Assembly (NCBI RefSeq): GCF_001984155.1
Contig: NZ_MTQO01000044.1
Coordinates: 310,001-374,000 of the forward strand
Reading direction: 5' to 3'
Source of the DNA: Actinosynnema sp. ALI-1.44
GTDB lineage: Bacteria; Actinomycetota; Actinomycetes; Mycobacteriales; Pseudonocardiaceae
DNA: 64,000 nucleotides
Positions 9,595 through 16,898 of the stretch are shown piece after piece. A program made the position numbers and the translations under genes. The notes under the pieces were generated by a model. It was not told where the DNA came from, searched no databases, and saw only the letters and a list, made by a program, of their open reading frames with translations. How positions within the stretch are numbered: position 1 is the first letter of the stretch; every line of letters begins with the position of its first letter.

Positions 9595-10340
9595 AGACGG
9601 CACTCGTCACCGGCGCCAGCCGTGGCATCGGCCGGGCCATCGCGCAACGCCTCGCCCGCGACGGAGCACTGGTCGCCGTGCACTACGCGACCGAGGCGGA
9701 CGCCGCCGCCGACACGGTCCGCGAGATCGAGGCGAACGGCGGACAGGCTTTCGCCGTCCAGGCGCGGTTCGGCGCTCCCGGTTACGTCGACGACCTGTTC
9801 GACGCGGTGGAGAGCGGGCTCAAGTCGCGGACCGGCGCGTCCACACTGGACATCCTGGTCAACAACGCCGGGATCAAGCTCGTCCGGGACCCGGAGGAGA
9901 CCACGCGGCAGGACCTGGACGAAGTGTTCGACGTCAACGCCAAAGCACCGTTCCTGATCATCCAGCGCGCCGTCGGCCTGTTGCCGGACGGCGCCAGGAT
10001 CATCACCATCTCCTCGGGGATCACGCGCTTCGGCAACCCGCAGGAAATCGGGTACGCGATGAGCAAGGGCGCGGTCGAACAGCTGTCCCTGCACTGGGCC
10101 AAACACCTGGGGCCACGGGGAATCACCATCAACACCGTGGTACCCGGCGTCACCGACAACGGCACCGAGCCGGTGTTCCGCGACCCGCAGATCCGGGCGC
10201 ACCTCTCGGAGATGGCCGCGCTGAAACGCGTCGGCGAGACCACCGACATCGCCGACATCGTCGGATTCCTCGCGAGCACCGACGCCCGGTGGATCACCGG
10301 CGCGCTGATCAACGCCAGCGGTGGCGCGCTGCTCGACTGA
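9591..10340 (+). CDS. Short-chain dehydrogenase/reductase (tailoring ketoreductase)
   Basis: This is a 249-residue SDR with TGASRGIG (7-14), NNAG near 88, ITISSG (Ser), YAMSK (Tyr/Lys) and PGVTDNG. It differs from the ActIII-type enzyme at 6497 and resembles the second reductases of angucycline clusters (LanV/UrdM-reductase type), which act after an oxygenase. Its ATGA overlap with the hydroxylase at 8239 supports a coupled oxygenation-reduction step. The exact position reduced cannot be read from sequence. Confidence 0.88.
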   Translation: MKTALVTGASRGIGRAIAQRLARDGALVAVHYATEADAAADTVREIEANGGQAFAVQARFGAPGYVDDLFDAVESGLKSRTGASTLDILVNNAGIKLVRDPEETTRQDLDEVFDVNAKAPFLIIQRAVGLLPDGARIITISSGITRFGNPQEIGYAMSKGAVEQLSLHWAKHLGPRGITINTVVPGVTDNGTEPVFRDPQIRAHLSEMAALKRVGETTDIADIVGFLASTDARWITGALINASGGALLD

Positions 10341-10370
10341 ACTGGCGGCGCCCACGTGGAAGGGATGAGC

Positions 10371-10946
10371 ATGCCGGAGCACCCCATCAGGCTGGCCGTG
10401 ATCATCGGCAGCGTTCCGGGCAGCAGCACCGGCCCGGTCATCGCCAGGTGGTTCGTCGGCGAGGCGCGGCAGCGCGACGACATCCGCATCGACGTCGTCG
10501 ACCTGACCACCGGGCCGCCGCTGAGCATGGCAAGACCGACCTGGCCGCCGAAGATGTCCGCACTGGAGACGATCTCGCCGAGTCTGGCCGCCGCCGACGC
10601 GTTCGTCATCGTGACGCCGGAGTACAACCGCAGCTTCCCCGCTGTGCTGAAGAACGCGATCGACTGGCACTTCACCGAATGGCACGCCAAACCGGTCGGG
10701 TTCGTGTCCTACGGCGGCCGCTCGGGAGGGCTGCGCGCGGTCGAGCAGCTCCGGATGGTGTTCGGCGAACTGCACGCCGTGCCGATCAGGGATGTCGTGA
10801 GCTTCCACGGCAGGTGTTTCGACGAGCACGGCAGGCCGCACGACCGCGAAGGGTGTGACGCGGCCGCGAAGGGCATGCTCGACCAACTCTCCTGGTGGGC
10901 ACGGGCGCTACGCGACGCGCGGGCCGCACGTCCCTACCAGACCTGA
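10371..10946 (+). CDS. NAD(P)H-dependent FMN reductase
   Basis: The 191-residue flavodoxin-fold protein has IIGSVPGSSTGPV as phosphate-binding loop, VTPEYNRSFPAVLKNAIDW as the flavin/dimer segment and FVSYGGRSGG. These are signatures of the SsuE/YieF-type NADPH-dependent FMN reductase family. It likely supplies reduced FMN to the luciferase-like monooxygenase 9 bp downstream, a two-component arrangement like BtrV/BtrO in butirosin side-chain synthesis. The start at 10371 is preceded by GGAAGGG; an ATG at 10365 is an alternative. Confidence 0.88.
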   Translation: MPEHPIRLAVIIGSVPGSSTGPVIARWFVGEARQRDDIRIDVVDLTTGPPLSMARPTWPPKMSALETISPSLAAADAFVIVTPEYNRSFPAVLKNAIDWHFTEWHAKPVGFVSYGGRSGGLRAVEQLRMVFGELHAVPIRDVVSFHGRCFDEHGRPHDREGCDAAAKGMLDQLSWWARALRDARAARPYQT

Positions 10947-10955
10947 GGAGAGCCC

Positions 10956-11780
10956 GTGGACCTCATATTCGGCGCGAACATCGATCCGGCCCACGCCGAC
11001 CCTGCCGGGACATCGCGGCTGGCGTCGCGGATCGACCAGGCGGGTCTCGACCTGATCACCATTCAGGACCACCCGTACCGCCCGGCGTACCACGACACGT
11101 GGACGCTGCTGACGTACCTCGCGGCCAGGACTCAGCGCGTCGCTTTCGTGCCCACGGTGGCGAATCTGCCGTTGCGGCCGCCCGCGATGCTCGCGAAGGC
11201 AGCCGCCAGCCTGGACTCGCTCACGGGTGGCCGGTTGCGTCTTGGGCTGGGGGCAGGCGCGTTCTGGGACGACATCGTGTCGATGGGCGGGCCGCGCCGG
11301 TCACCCGGCGAGGCCGTGGACGCGCTGAGCGACGCCATCGACCTGATCCGTTCACTGTGGACATCTCCTGCGTTCGGCCCGACACCCAGTCGCGACTTGG
11401 AGATCTGGCTCGGCGCCAACGGCCCGCGCATGCTCGACCTGGTCGGCACCAAGGCGGACGGCTGGCAGCCGTCCCTGCTGCACATGGGCCTGGACCGGTT
11501 GCCGGCGGCGTCCGCCCGGATCGACGCGGCGGCGACACTCGCGGGCCGCTCACCCGGCTCGATCCGCAAGGTCTACAACCTCGCCGGAACCATCGGTTCC
11601 CCCTCGGCACAGCCGTTCCACGGCTCGGTGCGGCAATGGGTGGACCAGATCGTCGAGCTGGTCGGCAAGTGCGGCATGAACGGCTTCGTGTTCTGGCCGC
11701 AGGAGGACCACCACAGGCAGATCGACGTGTTCGCCGCGGAGGTCGTCCCGGCCGTCACCGCCTCGATCAAGGAGGATTGA
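10956..11780 (+). CDS. Luciferase-like flavin-dependent monooxygenase
   Basis: The 274-residue TIM-barrel protein opens LIFGANIDPAHADPAG and has DLITIQDHPYRPAYHDT, TQRVAFVPTVANLPLRPPAMLAK and GGRLRLGLGAGAFWDD, all hallmarks of the bacterial luciferase-like family. Members use FMNH2 or F420. The flavin reductase immediately upstream argues for FMNH2, but F420 is not excluded. The GTG start follows GAGGAG. In butirosin the equivalent BtrO hydroxylates an ACP-bound aminoacyl chain, so this enzyme is a candidate for oxidising either the ACP-bound amino-acid starter or the aromatic core. Confidence 0.85.
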   Translation: MDLIFGANIDPAHADPAGTSRLASRIDQAGLDLITIQDHPYRPAYHDTWTLLTYLAARTQRVAFVPTVANLPLRPPAMLAKAAASLDSLTGGRLRLGLGAGAFWDDIVSMGGPRRSPGEAVDALSDAIDLIRSLWTSPAFGPTPSRDLEIWLGANGPRMLDLVGTKADGWQPSLLHMGLDRLPAASARIDAAATLAGRSPGSIRKVYNLAGTIGSPSAQPFHGSVRQWVDQIVELVGKCGMNGFVFWPQEDHHRQIDVFAAEVVPAVTASIKED

Positions 11781-11781
11781 G

Positions 11782-12876
11782 ATGCCACGCACCCAGGTCC
11801 TGGTGGCGGGAGGCGGCCTGACCGGCCTGTCCGCCGCGGTGTTGCTCGCCTGGCACGGTGTGCGATGCGTTGTCGTGGAACGCCGCGCCGAGCTCCTTGC
11901 CCGTCCGACACCGCGCACGGTGAACCCACGCACAATGGAGGTGCTACGCCAGGTCGGGCTCGAACACGTTGCCGTCCGACGCAGTGACTCAGCGGCGGAA
12001 ACCTCGGCGGTGAGCCCGTGCGCGGCCGTTTCGATCGTCCAGGACCGCTTCGAAGGCATGTTGCGTGAACGCGCCGAAGCGCTCGGCGCCACAGTGTCCT
12101 TCGGCACGGAACTGAAGTCCTTCAACGCCTCCGCGGACAGTGTCACAGCCACCGTCGCCGAGGACGAGGGCGAGTACACAATCGAGGCGGACTATCTCAT
12201 CGCCGCGGACGGTGCCGACAGCAACACCCGCCGCGAGCTCGGTCTGGCTGCTGACGACCACAGGTGCCGCTTCGGGAGGGTGTTCCTGGCCGGGAAGTCG
12301 GCCAGCACCATGCCGCACGACAGCGGCGACATCTTCCTGCAGGACGCCCACAACTTGGCGTGGAAGCTGGCGGCGGTGGTCAAAGGCATGGCGGGCCCTG
12401 CGCTGTTGGACACGTACCAGACCGAACGCCACCCGGACACCGTGCCGCCCCCGGCGCCGGTGGATGCCATGACGCTGGGTTTCAGGTACTGCTCGGAGGC
12501 CGTGATCGACCCCGGTGGCAACGTCGCGTTGCTCCCCTCCCAGCTGCGGGGGCAGCCCGGCAGCCGGGCACCGCACGTGCCCGTCGCCTTCTTCAATCGC
12601 CCGATCTCCACACTGGACCTCTACGGCCGGGATTTCGTCGCACTCGTCGGCTCAGCCGGGGCATGGCAGCACGCGGGCGAGGGCCTGCCGGTGCGGACGT
12701 ACCGCATCGGCACGCACCTGCGCAGCGACGCCGACCTGGACGCCGCCCACGGCATCACCCCGGACGGGATCGTGCTGATCCGCCCGGACGGTTTCGTCGC
12801 GTGGCGCAGCCCAGGCCCCGTCACGGACGCGACGGAAGCCATGGCCAAAGCGCTGCGCACGATCCTGGCCCGCTGA
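11782..12876 (+). CDS. Shortened, FAD-motif-degenerate class A monooxygenase homologue
   Basis: The 364-residue protein keeps the N-terminal dinucleotide fold (LVAGGGLTGLSAAVLL), YLIAADGADSNTRRELG and the C-terminal thioredoxin-like region, but is about 130-150 residues shorter than its family (about 500). The middle, substrate-binding half is missing: shortly after the DG motif it jumps to GRVFLAGKSASTMPHDSGD and then DAHNLAWKLAAVV. The usual GDAAH is replaced by GKSAS, so the aspartate that contacts the FAD ribityl/pyrophosphate is gone. It may be a decayed hydroxylase, or a protein recruited to a non-oxygenase role. The frame is intact and codon use looks normal, which argues against recent decay. 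It starts right after the luciferase-like gene and ends the operon. Confidence 0.8.
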   Translation: MPRTQVLVAGGGLTGLSAAVLLAWHGVRCVVVERRAELLARPTPRTVNPRTMEVLRQVGLEHVAVRRSDSAAETSAVSPCAAVSIVQDRFEGMLRERAEALGATVSFGTELKSFNASADSVTATVAEDEGEYTIEADYLIAADGADSNTRRELGLAADDHRCRFGRVFLAGKSASTMPHDSGDIFLQDAHNLAWKLAAVVKGMAGPALLDTYQTERHPDTVPPPAPVDAMTLGFRYCSEAVIDPGGNVALLPSQLRGQPGSRAPHVPVAFFNRPISTLDLYGRDFVALVGSAGAWQHAGEGLPVRTYRIGTHLRSDADLDAAHGITPDGIVLIRPDGFVAWRSPGPVTDATEAMAKALRTILAR

Positions 12877-12879
12877 TGC

Positions 12880-13218
12880 TCACTCGACCGTTCGGTCGGC
12901 GCGTGTGGCGACCTCGGTGAAGTACTGGCGCAGCAGCGGCTCGTCCTCGAGTTGCACGCGCACCCCTGGGTTGTAGGTGTACGTGAGCTCCAGCTTGTCG
13001 GGAAGCCTGGCGAACAGCGGCTCGGTCGGCGACTTGATCGTGCCGATCCGGATGGAGCCCTTGACTGTCTTGCCCTTGAAGAAATCCAGGCGCACACCCA
13101 GCCAACGCACCGGGACACGGACATCGGGCAGGGAGGTCGGCGGGAGGCTGAAGACTTCGAAGATCCCGCGGTCGTAGCGGAACAACACCTTGCCGAACTC
13201 CAGCTCCAACGGCTCCAC
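12880..13218 (-). CDS. Conserved-looking small protein, function unknown
   Basis: The 112-residue protein begins VEPLELEFGKVLFRYDRG and continues with VPVRWLGVRLDFFKGKTVKG and LELTYTYNPGVRVQ, looking like an all-beta, strand-rich domain. I do not recognise the family. The GTG start at 13218 is preceded by TATCCT and then six bases (TANNNT-N6-GTG), a leaderless promoter pattern. A much longer in-frame upstream extension overlaps the opposing lipoprotein gene and is rejected. It converges on the degenerate oxygenase with a 3-bp gap and is the first gene of the island that splits the PKS cluster. Confidence 0.65.
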   Translation of the reverse strand: MEPLELEFGKVLFRYDRGIFEVFSLPPTSLPDVRVPVRWLGVRLDFFKGKTVKGSIRIGTIKSPTEPLFARLPDKLELTYTYNPGVRVQLEDEPLLRQYFTEVATRADRTVE

Positions 13219-13329
13219 GGCGGCAGGATACCGTGGCCCACGGCAGGTAACGATCAGGGTCGCGTCGACGATCTTGTGACTGCCCCGTCTTCCGGGTGCT
13301 GACTCCTGACGAAAGCGTGGATTTCGAAG

Positions 13330-13668
13330 ATGCGACTCCGGTTGTCCCTGTCTCTTGGCGCGCTGGCCTTGGTCGCGGCCTGCGGTACCGAACAACCACC
13401 GGTGGTTCCGCCGCCGGTCCCGGCTCCACCGACCAGCGTGCCCCCTTCGGTAACACAAGAAGCGAAGGTGCAACAGCAGCCGTCGGCGACGCCAACACCG
13501 CCGTCGAAGCAGGCCGCACCCAAAACGCAGACGAGCAAGAAACCCGCGAAGCCGAAGGAGCCGGACCCGGCGATCGCCGCGCGGGAGCGGATCAGGCGGG
13601 AAGCGATCGAGACCCCTCTGCCCATCCCGCCTGAGGCGACCCAACCGCACTACGCGACACCGGGCTGA
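13330..13668 (+). CDS. Proline-rich lipoprotein
   Basis: The 112-residue protein begins MRLRLSLSLGALALVAAC: a short positive start, a hydrophobic core and a lipobox ending at Cys18. After it comes a long low-complexity stretch rich in Pro, Thr, Ser and Lys, with no folded domain visible. It should be lipid-anchored on the outer face of the membrane. The ribosome site is weak (GAAG just before the ATG). It is divergent from the small unknown gene at 12880. No polyketide-related role is apparent. Confidence 0.65.
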   Translation: MRLRLSLSLGALALVAACGTEQPPVVPPPVPAPPTSVPPSVTQEAKVQQQPSATPTPPSKQAAPKTQTSKKPAKPKEPDPAIAARERIRREAIETPLPIPPEATQPHYATPG

Positions 13669-13741
13669 GCCGAGCACCGCTCCTACCGTTCATCGGGAAC
13701 AGTGGTAGTGACGAGCACGCGGTTGTCGGTAGCTTAGCTGG

Positions 13742-14110
13742 TCATTCGGCAAGTGCCACCATGTCGAGCAGTGCCTCGGCGACGCGCCTTGCCTCAGTTG
13801 GGAGCAAGTGAAGCTTCGTACGATCGCCTGGCAGTTGGTCCACGATCACGCGTGGTCCGATCTCCCGAACGTGCTGGTCGAGGTAGATCACCAGCTCGGT
13901 TGGCCGGTAGTCCGAAGCCTTGTGCGGCGATTGCCCATGGACACTCATGTCCTCGCTTGACAACTGGACCTCACGCACCTCGTCCGACACGTGCCGCCGG
14001 TCGCCGCTGTCGAGGTTGTCCTCATGGAACTTGTCGCACCATGCCGGGCAAGGCTCGTGCAGCCAGAACGGCCGTGCGCGGTCCCCGTCTGCAGCAGGCG
14101 TGCTGCTCAT
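13742..14110 (-). CDS. DUF6907-like small protein
   Basis: This 122-residue protein has a Trp/Cys/His-containing N-terminal motif (FWLHEPCPAWCDKFHEDN), which might bind metal, and an acidic C-terminal part ending in EARRVAEALLDMVALAE. It resembles the actinobacterial DUF6907 family often found next to XRE-type regulators. Its ATG overlaps the stop of the 221-residue gene upstream (ATGA), so the two form an operon. The function is unknown. Confidence 0.65.
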   Translation of the reverse strand: MSSTPAADGDRARPFWLHEPCPAWCDKFHEDNLDSGDRRHVSDEVREVQLSSEDMSVHGQSPHKASDYRPTELVIYLDQHVREIGPRVIVDQLPGDRTKLHLLPTEARRVAEALLDMVALAE

Positions 14111-14772
14111 GAGTCGTGTCCTGTCAGTTCTCCAGGCATTACCAGGGTGCACCCACGCAACTGTCTGACCAGGCTGAATGCCTGTACCCACCTAATCCGC
14201 AGGTCGTCAAACGCGAAGGCGTCGGTGCCCACAAGAATGGGTCCTTCCTGGCCTGGCGCGTAGAGCTTGCCGCGTACACCGACAACGGGACACTCGAGGA
14301 CCCGCACCACCGCCGCACCACGTCGTAGTCTCGGGCACAGCCGCATGGACACTCCCGCGCAGCGCAGACATATCGGCGGCTCGACGTTCGCCATCGCATC
14401 CGGCCAGCCTGGCCAGTCCTCCCGAAAGTCCGGCAAGAGCCACAGAATCCCGTCCGGCGTTCGGTCGGCAGCGTCGCCGCAAACCTGACACAGCAGTCGC
14501 CGCATCGCCCGACGCTGCCGCAGCGAGTGGACCTCACCGAAAACCGGCTTCCCCGCACCTGGACACGAGGCAGAACGAACCCACAGGACGCCGTACGCGT
14601 CACGGTCAACGATCGATTCGTCCAGGTAACCAACGCCGCCGCCGGGCCGCAAGATGACCTCGCCGGACACGTTCTGTTCGGCTGACCACGCCGTGACATA
14701 GGGAACCGCCAGACCCCCCGAACGGGGTATCTCGGCCCGTTGACCTGCGGCGCTGTCTACATGCAAGCTCAT
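14107..14772 (-). CDS. Cysteine-rich hypothetical protein, partner of the DUF6907-like gene
   Basis: This is a 221-residue protein of unknown function. A CxxC (LLCQVCGDAADRTPDG), a further CLRCAG and single cysteines suggest a metal site. The C-terminal part (VLECPVVGVRGKLYAPGQ) looks globular. I chose ATG 14772 (MSLHVDS); a longer form would run into the divergent regulator's promoter. It is transcribed away from the XRE gene at 14859, and the roughly 85 bp between them contain repeats that look like an operator. This trio occurs as a unit in many actinomycetes. Confidence 0.6.
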   Translation of the reverse strand: MSLHVDSAAGQRAEIPRSGGLAVPYVTAWSAEQNVSGEVILRPGGGVGYLDESIVDRDAYGVLWVRSASCPGAGKPVFGEVHSLRQRRAMRRLLCQVCGDAADRTPDGILWLLPDFREDWPGWPDAMANVEPPICLRCAGVSMRLCPRLRRGAAVVRVLECPVVGVRGKLYAPGQEGPILVGTDAFAFDDLRIRWVQAFSLVRQLRGCTLVMPGELTGHDS

Positions 14773-14825
14773 AGGCGTATCGTCGTCAGCACAAACAGCC
14801 CGCTGAACAGGGACGGAGACAGCAG

Positions 14826-14856
14826 GTGTCAGCAAAGGTGTCAGCATCCGTCAGCA
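14826..14856 (+). promoter_or_regulatory. Tandem GTGTCAGCA repeats, probable XRE operator
   Basis: GTGTCAGCA occurs at 14826-14834 and 14838-14846, and the shorter GTCAGCA again at 14850-14856. The common GTCAGCA core is spaced 12 and 10 bp, roughly one helical turn, in the short region between the divergent hypothetical operon and the XRE gene. Same-face repeats just before the regulator start suggest autoregulation. The repeat lies inside a possible longer reading frame (GTG 14826), which I therefore do not use as the start. Confidence 0.45.
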
Positions 14857-14858
14857 AC

Positions 14859-15545
14859 ATGAGTGACGGTGAACGGCTCCGTGCCGGACGCAACTACGCG
14901 GGCTACTCGCTGCGCGAACTGGCGAAGGCGACCAGCTATTCCGCTGGCTACCTCGGTCAGGTCGAAACGGGTGTAAGACCCGCAACGCCGGACGTGATTG
15001 CGGCCTACGAGCAAGTTCTGGGAGCAGGCATGCGACGACGCGACATCACCCATCCCCGACTGCGCAAGATCCAAGACGACAAACACCTTGAGCAGATCCG
15101 CGAAGCAGTCGAAGCAGGAAACCCCGGTATCTTCATCGAGGGTCCGACGTCCAGCACGATCGACGCGGCGGTCTGCCCGTTGCTGGGGCCCAACGGGATC
15201 GAGAACTTCCGCCGCTGGGCCAAGGAAGGCGAGACGAGCACACTGCGCGCGAACGCGGTGTCCATTGTCGGGTTCCTGCCGGGCCGGGCAAACGCCGAAC
15301 TGGTTGCCGAAGTGCTCAGCAGCGACGCGAAGGTGCGGCGTCTGTGCGTTGCCTCCGAGGTGTCCAGGCTCATGCAGTGGGAGTGGTCGATCGCGCTCGC
15401 CGTGGCCGACGACCCGTCCACCGCACCGGACCCCGTCGCACTCGCCGCGAAACTCGCGAAAACCGCCGTGGATCCCCAGGACAGCGAAGGCCGCTGGTGC
15501 GCGGGGTGGCTCCTGCAGCGGCTCGCGCCGGTCCTCGGAGAATAA
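14859..15545 (+). CDS. XRE-family helix-turn-helix regulator
   Basis: The 228-residue protein begins MSDGERLRAGRNYAGYSLRE, a Xre/Cro helix-turn-helix: helix pair LRELAKATSYSAGYLGQVETGVR and TPDVIAAYEQVLG (about residues 17-50). The C-terminal two-thirds is helical, possibly repeat-like (LRANAVSIVGFLPG, NAELVAEVLSSDAKVRRLC), as in actinomycete XRE proteins with a ligand- or partner-binding tail. ATG 14859 is preferred; an in-frame GTG at 14826 would run through the repeats. It probably controls its own gene and the divergent hypothetical pair. A link to polyketide regulation is possible from position only. Confidence 0.8.
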   Translation: MSDGERLRAGRNYAGYSLRELAKATSYSAGYLGQVETGVRPATPDVIAAYEQVLGAGMRRRDITHPRLRKIQDDKHLEQIREAVEAGNPGIFIEGPTSSTIDAAVCPLLGPNGIENFRRWAKEGETSTLRANAVSIVGFLPGRANAELVAEVLSSDAKVRRLCVASEVSRLMQWEWSIALAVADDPSTAPDPVALAAKLAKTAVDPQDSEGRWCAGWLLQRLAPVLGE

Positions 15546-15551
15546 GACCAG

Positions 15552-15588
15552 CACCGCCCCACTGTCGGATCCGGACAGTGGGGCGGTG
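15552..15588. terminator. Bidirectional terminator hairpin
   Basis: CACCGCCCCACTGTC (15552-15566) and GACAGTGGGGCGGTG (15574-15588) form a perfect 15-bp stem with a 7-base loop. It sits exactly between the convergent XRE gene (stop 15545) and the acyltransferase gene (stop 15594). There is no long T-tract, as is common in actinomycetes. Confidence 0.85.
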
Positions 15589-15593
15589 ATTTG

Positions 15594-16553
15594 TCAGTGG
15601 CTCAGCTGTGCCAGCCCGTCACGCCACGCCGTCAGCGTGCCGCTTGCCCGTGTCGGGGACAACGAGACCACGCTGCTGCGCCTACCGCGGACAGCGGGGT
15701 GTTTCTTTGCCAGCATGGACAATCCCTTCCCTGGTCCGGCCTCCACGACCGTGTAGTCTCCCGCGCCGAACAGTGTGTCCAGGGCAGGCCAGTACAGCAC
15801 TGGCGCGTCGAGCTGCCGTGCCCAGAACTCCGGGGTGACGGCTTGCGACGGAGTCACCGGGTGGCCTGTTCTGGTTGAGATGATCGGGATCCGCGGCGGA
15901 CGCAGGGTCACACCGGCGAACCCCGCCTCGAACTTCTCCCCTGCCGCCACCACCGCCGGGCAGTGGAAGGGTTGCCGGGAGCCCACTCGCATCGAGCCGA
16001 TCCCGTTGGCTGACAGCACCTCCCGGACCTGGACCAGCTCTGCTTCCGGACCTGACACCACGGTCAGGTTAGGCGCGTTGATCGCCGCGATGCCCGTACC
16101 ACCGGAGTGGTCCAGGTAGCGCTCCACGTCCGACGCCGCCGCCGACACCGCCAGCAGGCCGCCGCGCGGGGCGGTGGCCATCGCCTCGTAACGGGCCAGG
16201 ATGACCTGGGCCGCACCGGACGGGTCGAACACTCCCGCCAGTGCGGCCGCGGCCAGTTCTCCCACGCTGTGCCCGATCAGCACCGACGGGGTGATCCCGC
16301 GCTCCATCAGCGTCCGGCCGAGCGCGTATCCCAGAGCGAAGAGCAACGGCTGTGCCCGTGACGCGTCGTCGAGCGGCACGCGCGGCTGTTCGCTCAACCA
16401 GTCGGCCCGCAGTTCCGTCCCCACCGTGCCCATCGACTCGAAGAACGAGTCCATGGCCGCGGTGAAGACCGGTTCGGCGCCGTGCAGTTCCACGGCCATG
16501 CCCGGGTACTGCGCACCCTGCCCCGGCAGCACCAGGGCGATCGGGCTGGTCAT
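15594..16553 (-). CDS. Discrete acyl/malonyl transferase (FabD-like)
   Basis: The 319-residue protein has the acyltransferase fold: LVLPGQGAQYPGM at the N-terminus, nucleophile motif GHSVGELAAAAL near residue 90, AINAPNLTVVSG and the C-terminal VVEAGPGKGLSMLAKK. It transfers acyl groups between CoA and ACP. Discrete ATs in type II clusters usually accompany non-acetate starters, either loading malonyl units or removing wrong acetyl starters (as ZhuC does in R1128), which fits an amino-acid-primed PKS. ATG 16553 gives the normal family N-terminus. The gene lies 2 bp after the cyclase stop on the same strand. Confidence 0.9.
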   Translation of the reverse strand: MTSPIALVLPGQGAQYPGMAVELHGAEPVFTAAMDSFFESMGTVGTELRADWLSEQPRVPLDDASRAQPLLFALGYALGRTLMERGITPSVLIGHSVGELAAAALAGVFDPSGAAQVILARYEAMATAPRGGLLAVSAAASDVERYLDHSGGTGIAAINAPNLTVVSGPEAELVQVREVLSANGIGSMRVGSRQPFHCPAVVAAGEKFEAGFAGVTLRPPRIPIISTRTGHPVTPSQAVTPEFWARQLDAPVLYWPALDTLFGAGDYTVVEAGPGKGLSMLAKKHPAVRGRRSSVVSLSPTRASGTLTAWRDGLAQLSH

Positions 16554-16555
16554 GG

Positions 16556-16882
16556 TCAGGGCTGCCAGCGGTAGAACGACTTCGCGATCGCGTCGGTCGG
16601 CTGCTTCCACGTCTTCGGGTCGTACGGGTCGATCATCGCGATCAGCTTCTGGCTGATGTCCACGAACAGCGGGTGGTCCATCGCGTTGCGGATCGCCTCG
16701 CTCGAGTCGTGGTCGTCGTCGAACTGCTGCAGGTGGAAGTACAGGTCGTTGTAGTTGAACAGCTCACGCCGCCGCGTGCCCATCAGGTGGGGCATCTCGG
16801 AGTCGTCGAAGTTCGCGAAGTGACCGGCGATCAGGTCCTTCTCGGCGGGCTTCATCCGCCCGACGATCAGTGTGGTGTACAT
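16556..16882 (-). CDS. Polyketide cyclase, TcmI family
   Basis: This 108-residue ferredoxin-like dimeric alpha-beta barrel begins MYTTLIVGRMKPAE and contains LFNYNDLYFHLQQFD and HPLFVDISQKLIAMIDPYDP, typical of the TcmI/JadI/LanF later-ring cyclases. In angucycline pathways these close the later rings of the tetracycle. A good ribosome site (AAAGGGAA) precedes the ATG. It is in a leftward three-gene unit with the acyltransferase and the SAM methyltransferase-like gene. Confidence 0.95.
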   Translation of the reverse strand: MYTTLIVGRMKPAEKDLIAGHFANFDDSEMPHLMGTRRRELFNYNDLYFHLQQFDDDHDSSEAIRNAMDHPLFVDISQKLIAMIDPYDPKTWKQPTDAIAKSFYRWQP

Positions 16883-16898
16883 GGTTTCCCTTTCTGTT

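Noticed and set aside
13219-13677. Long version of the leftward gene at 12880
   Set aside because: The extension overlaps an opposing lipoprotein with a clear signal peptide; a leaderless promoter lies just before GTG 13218.
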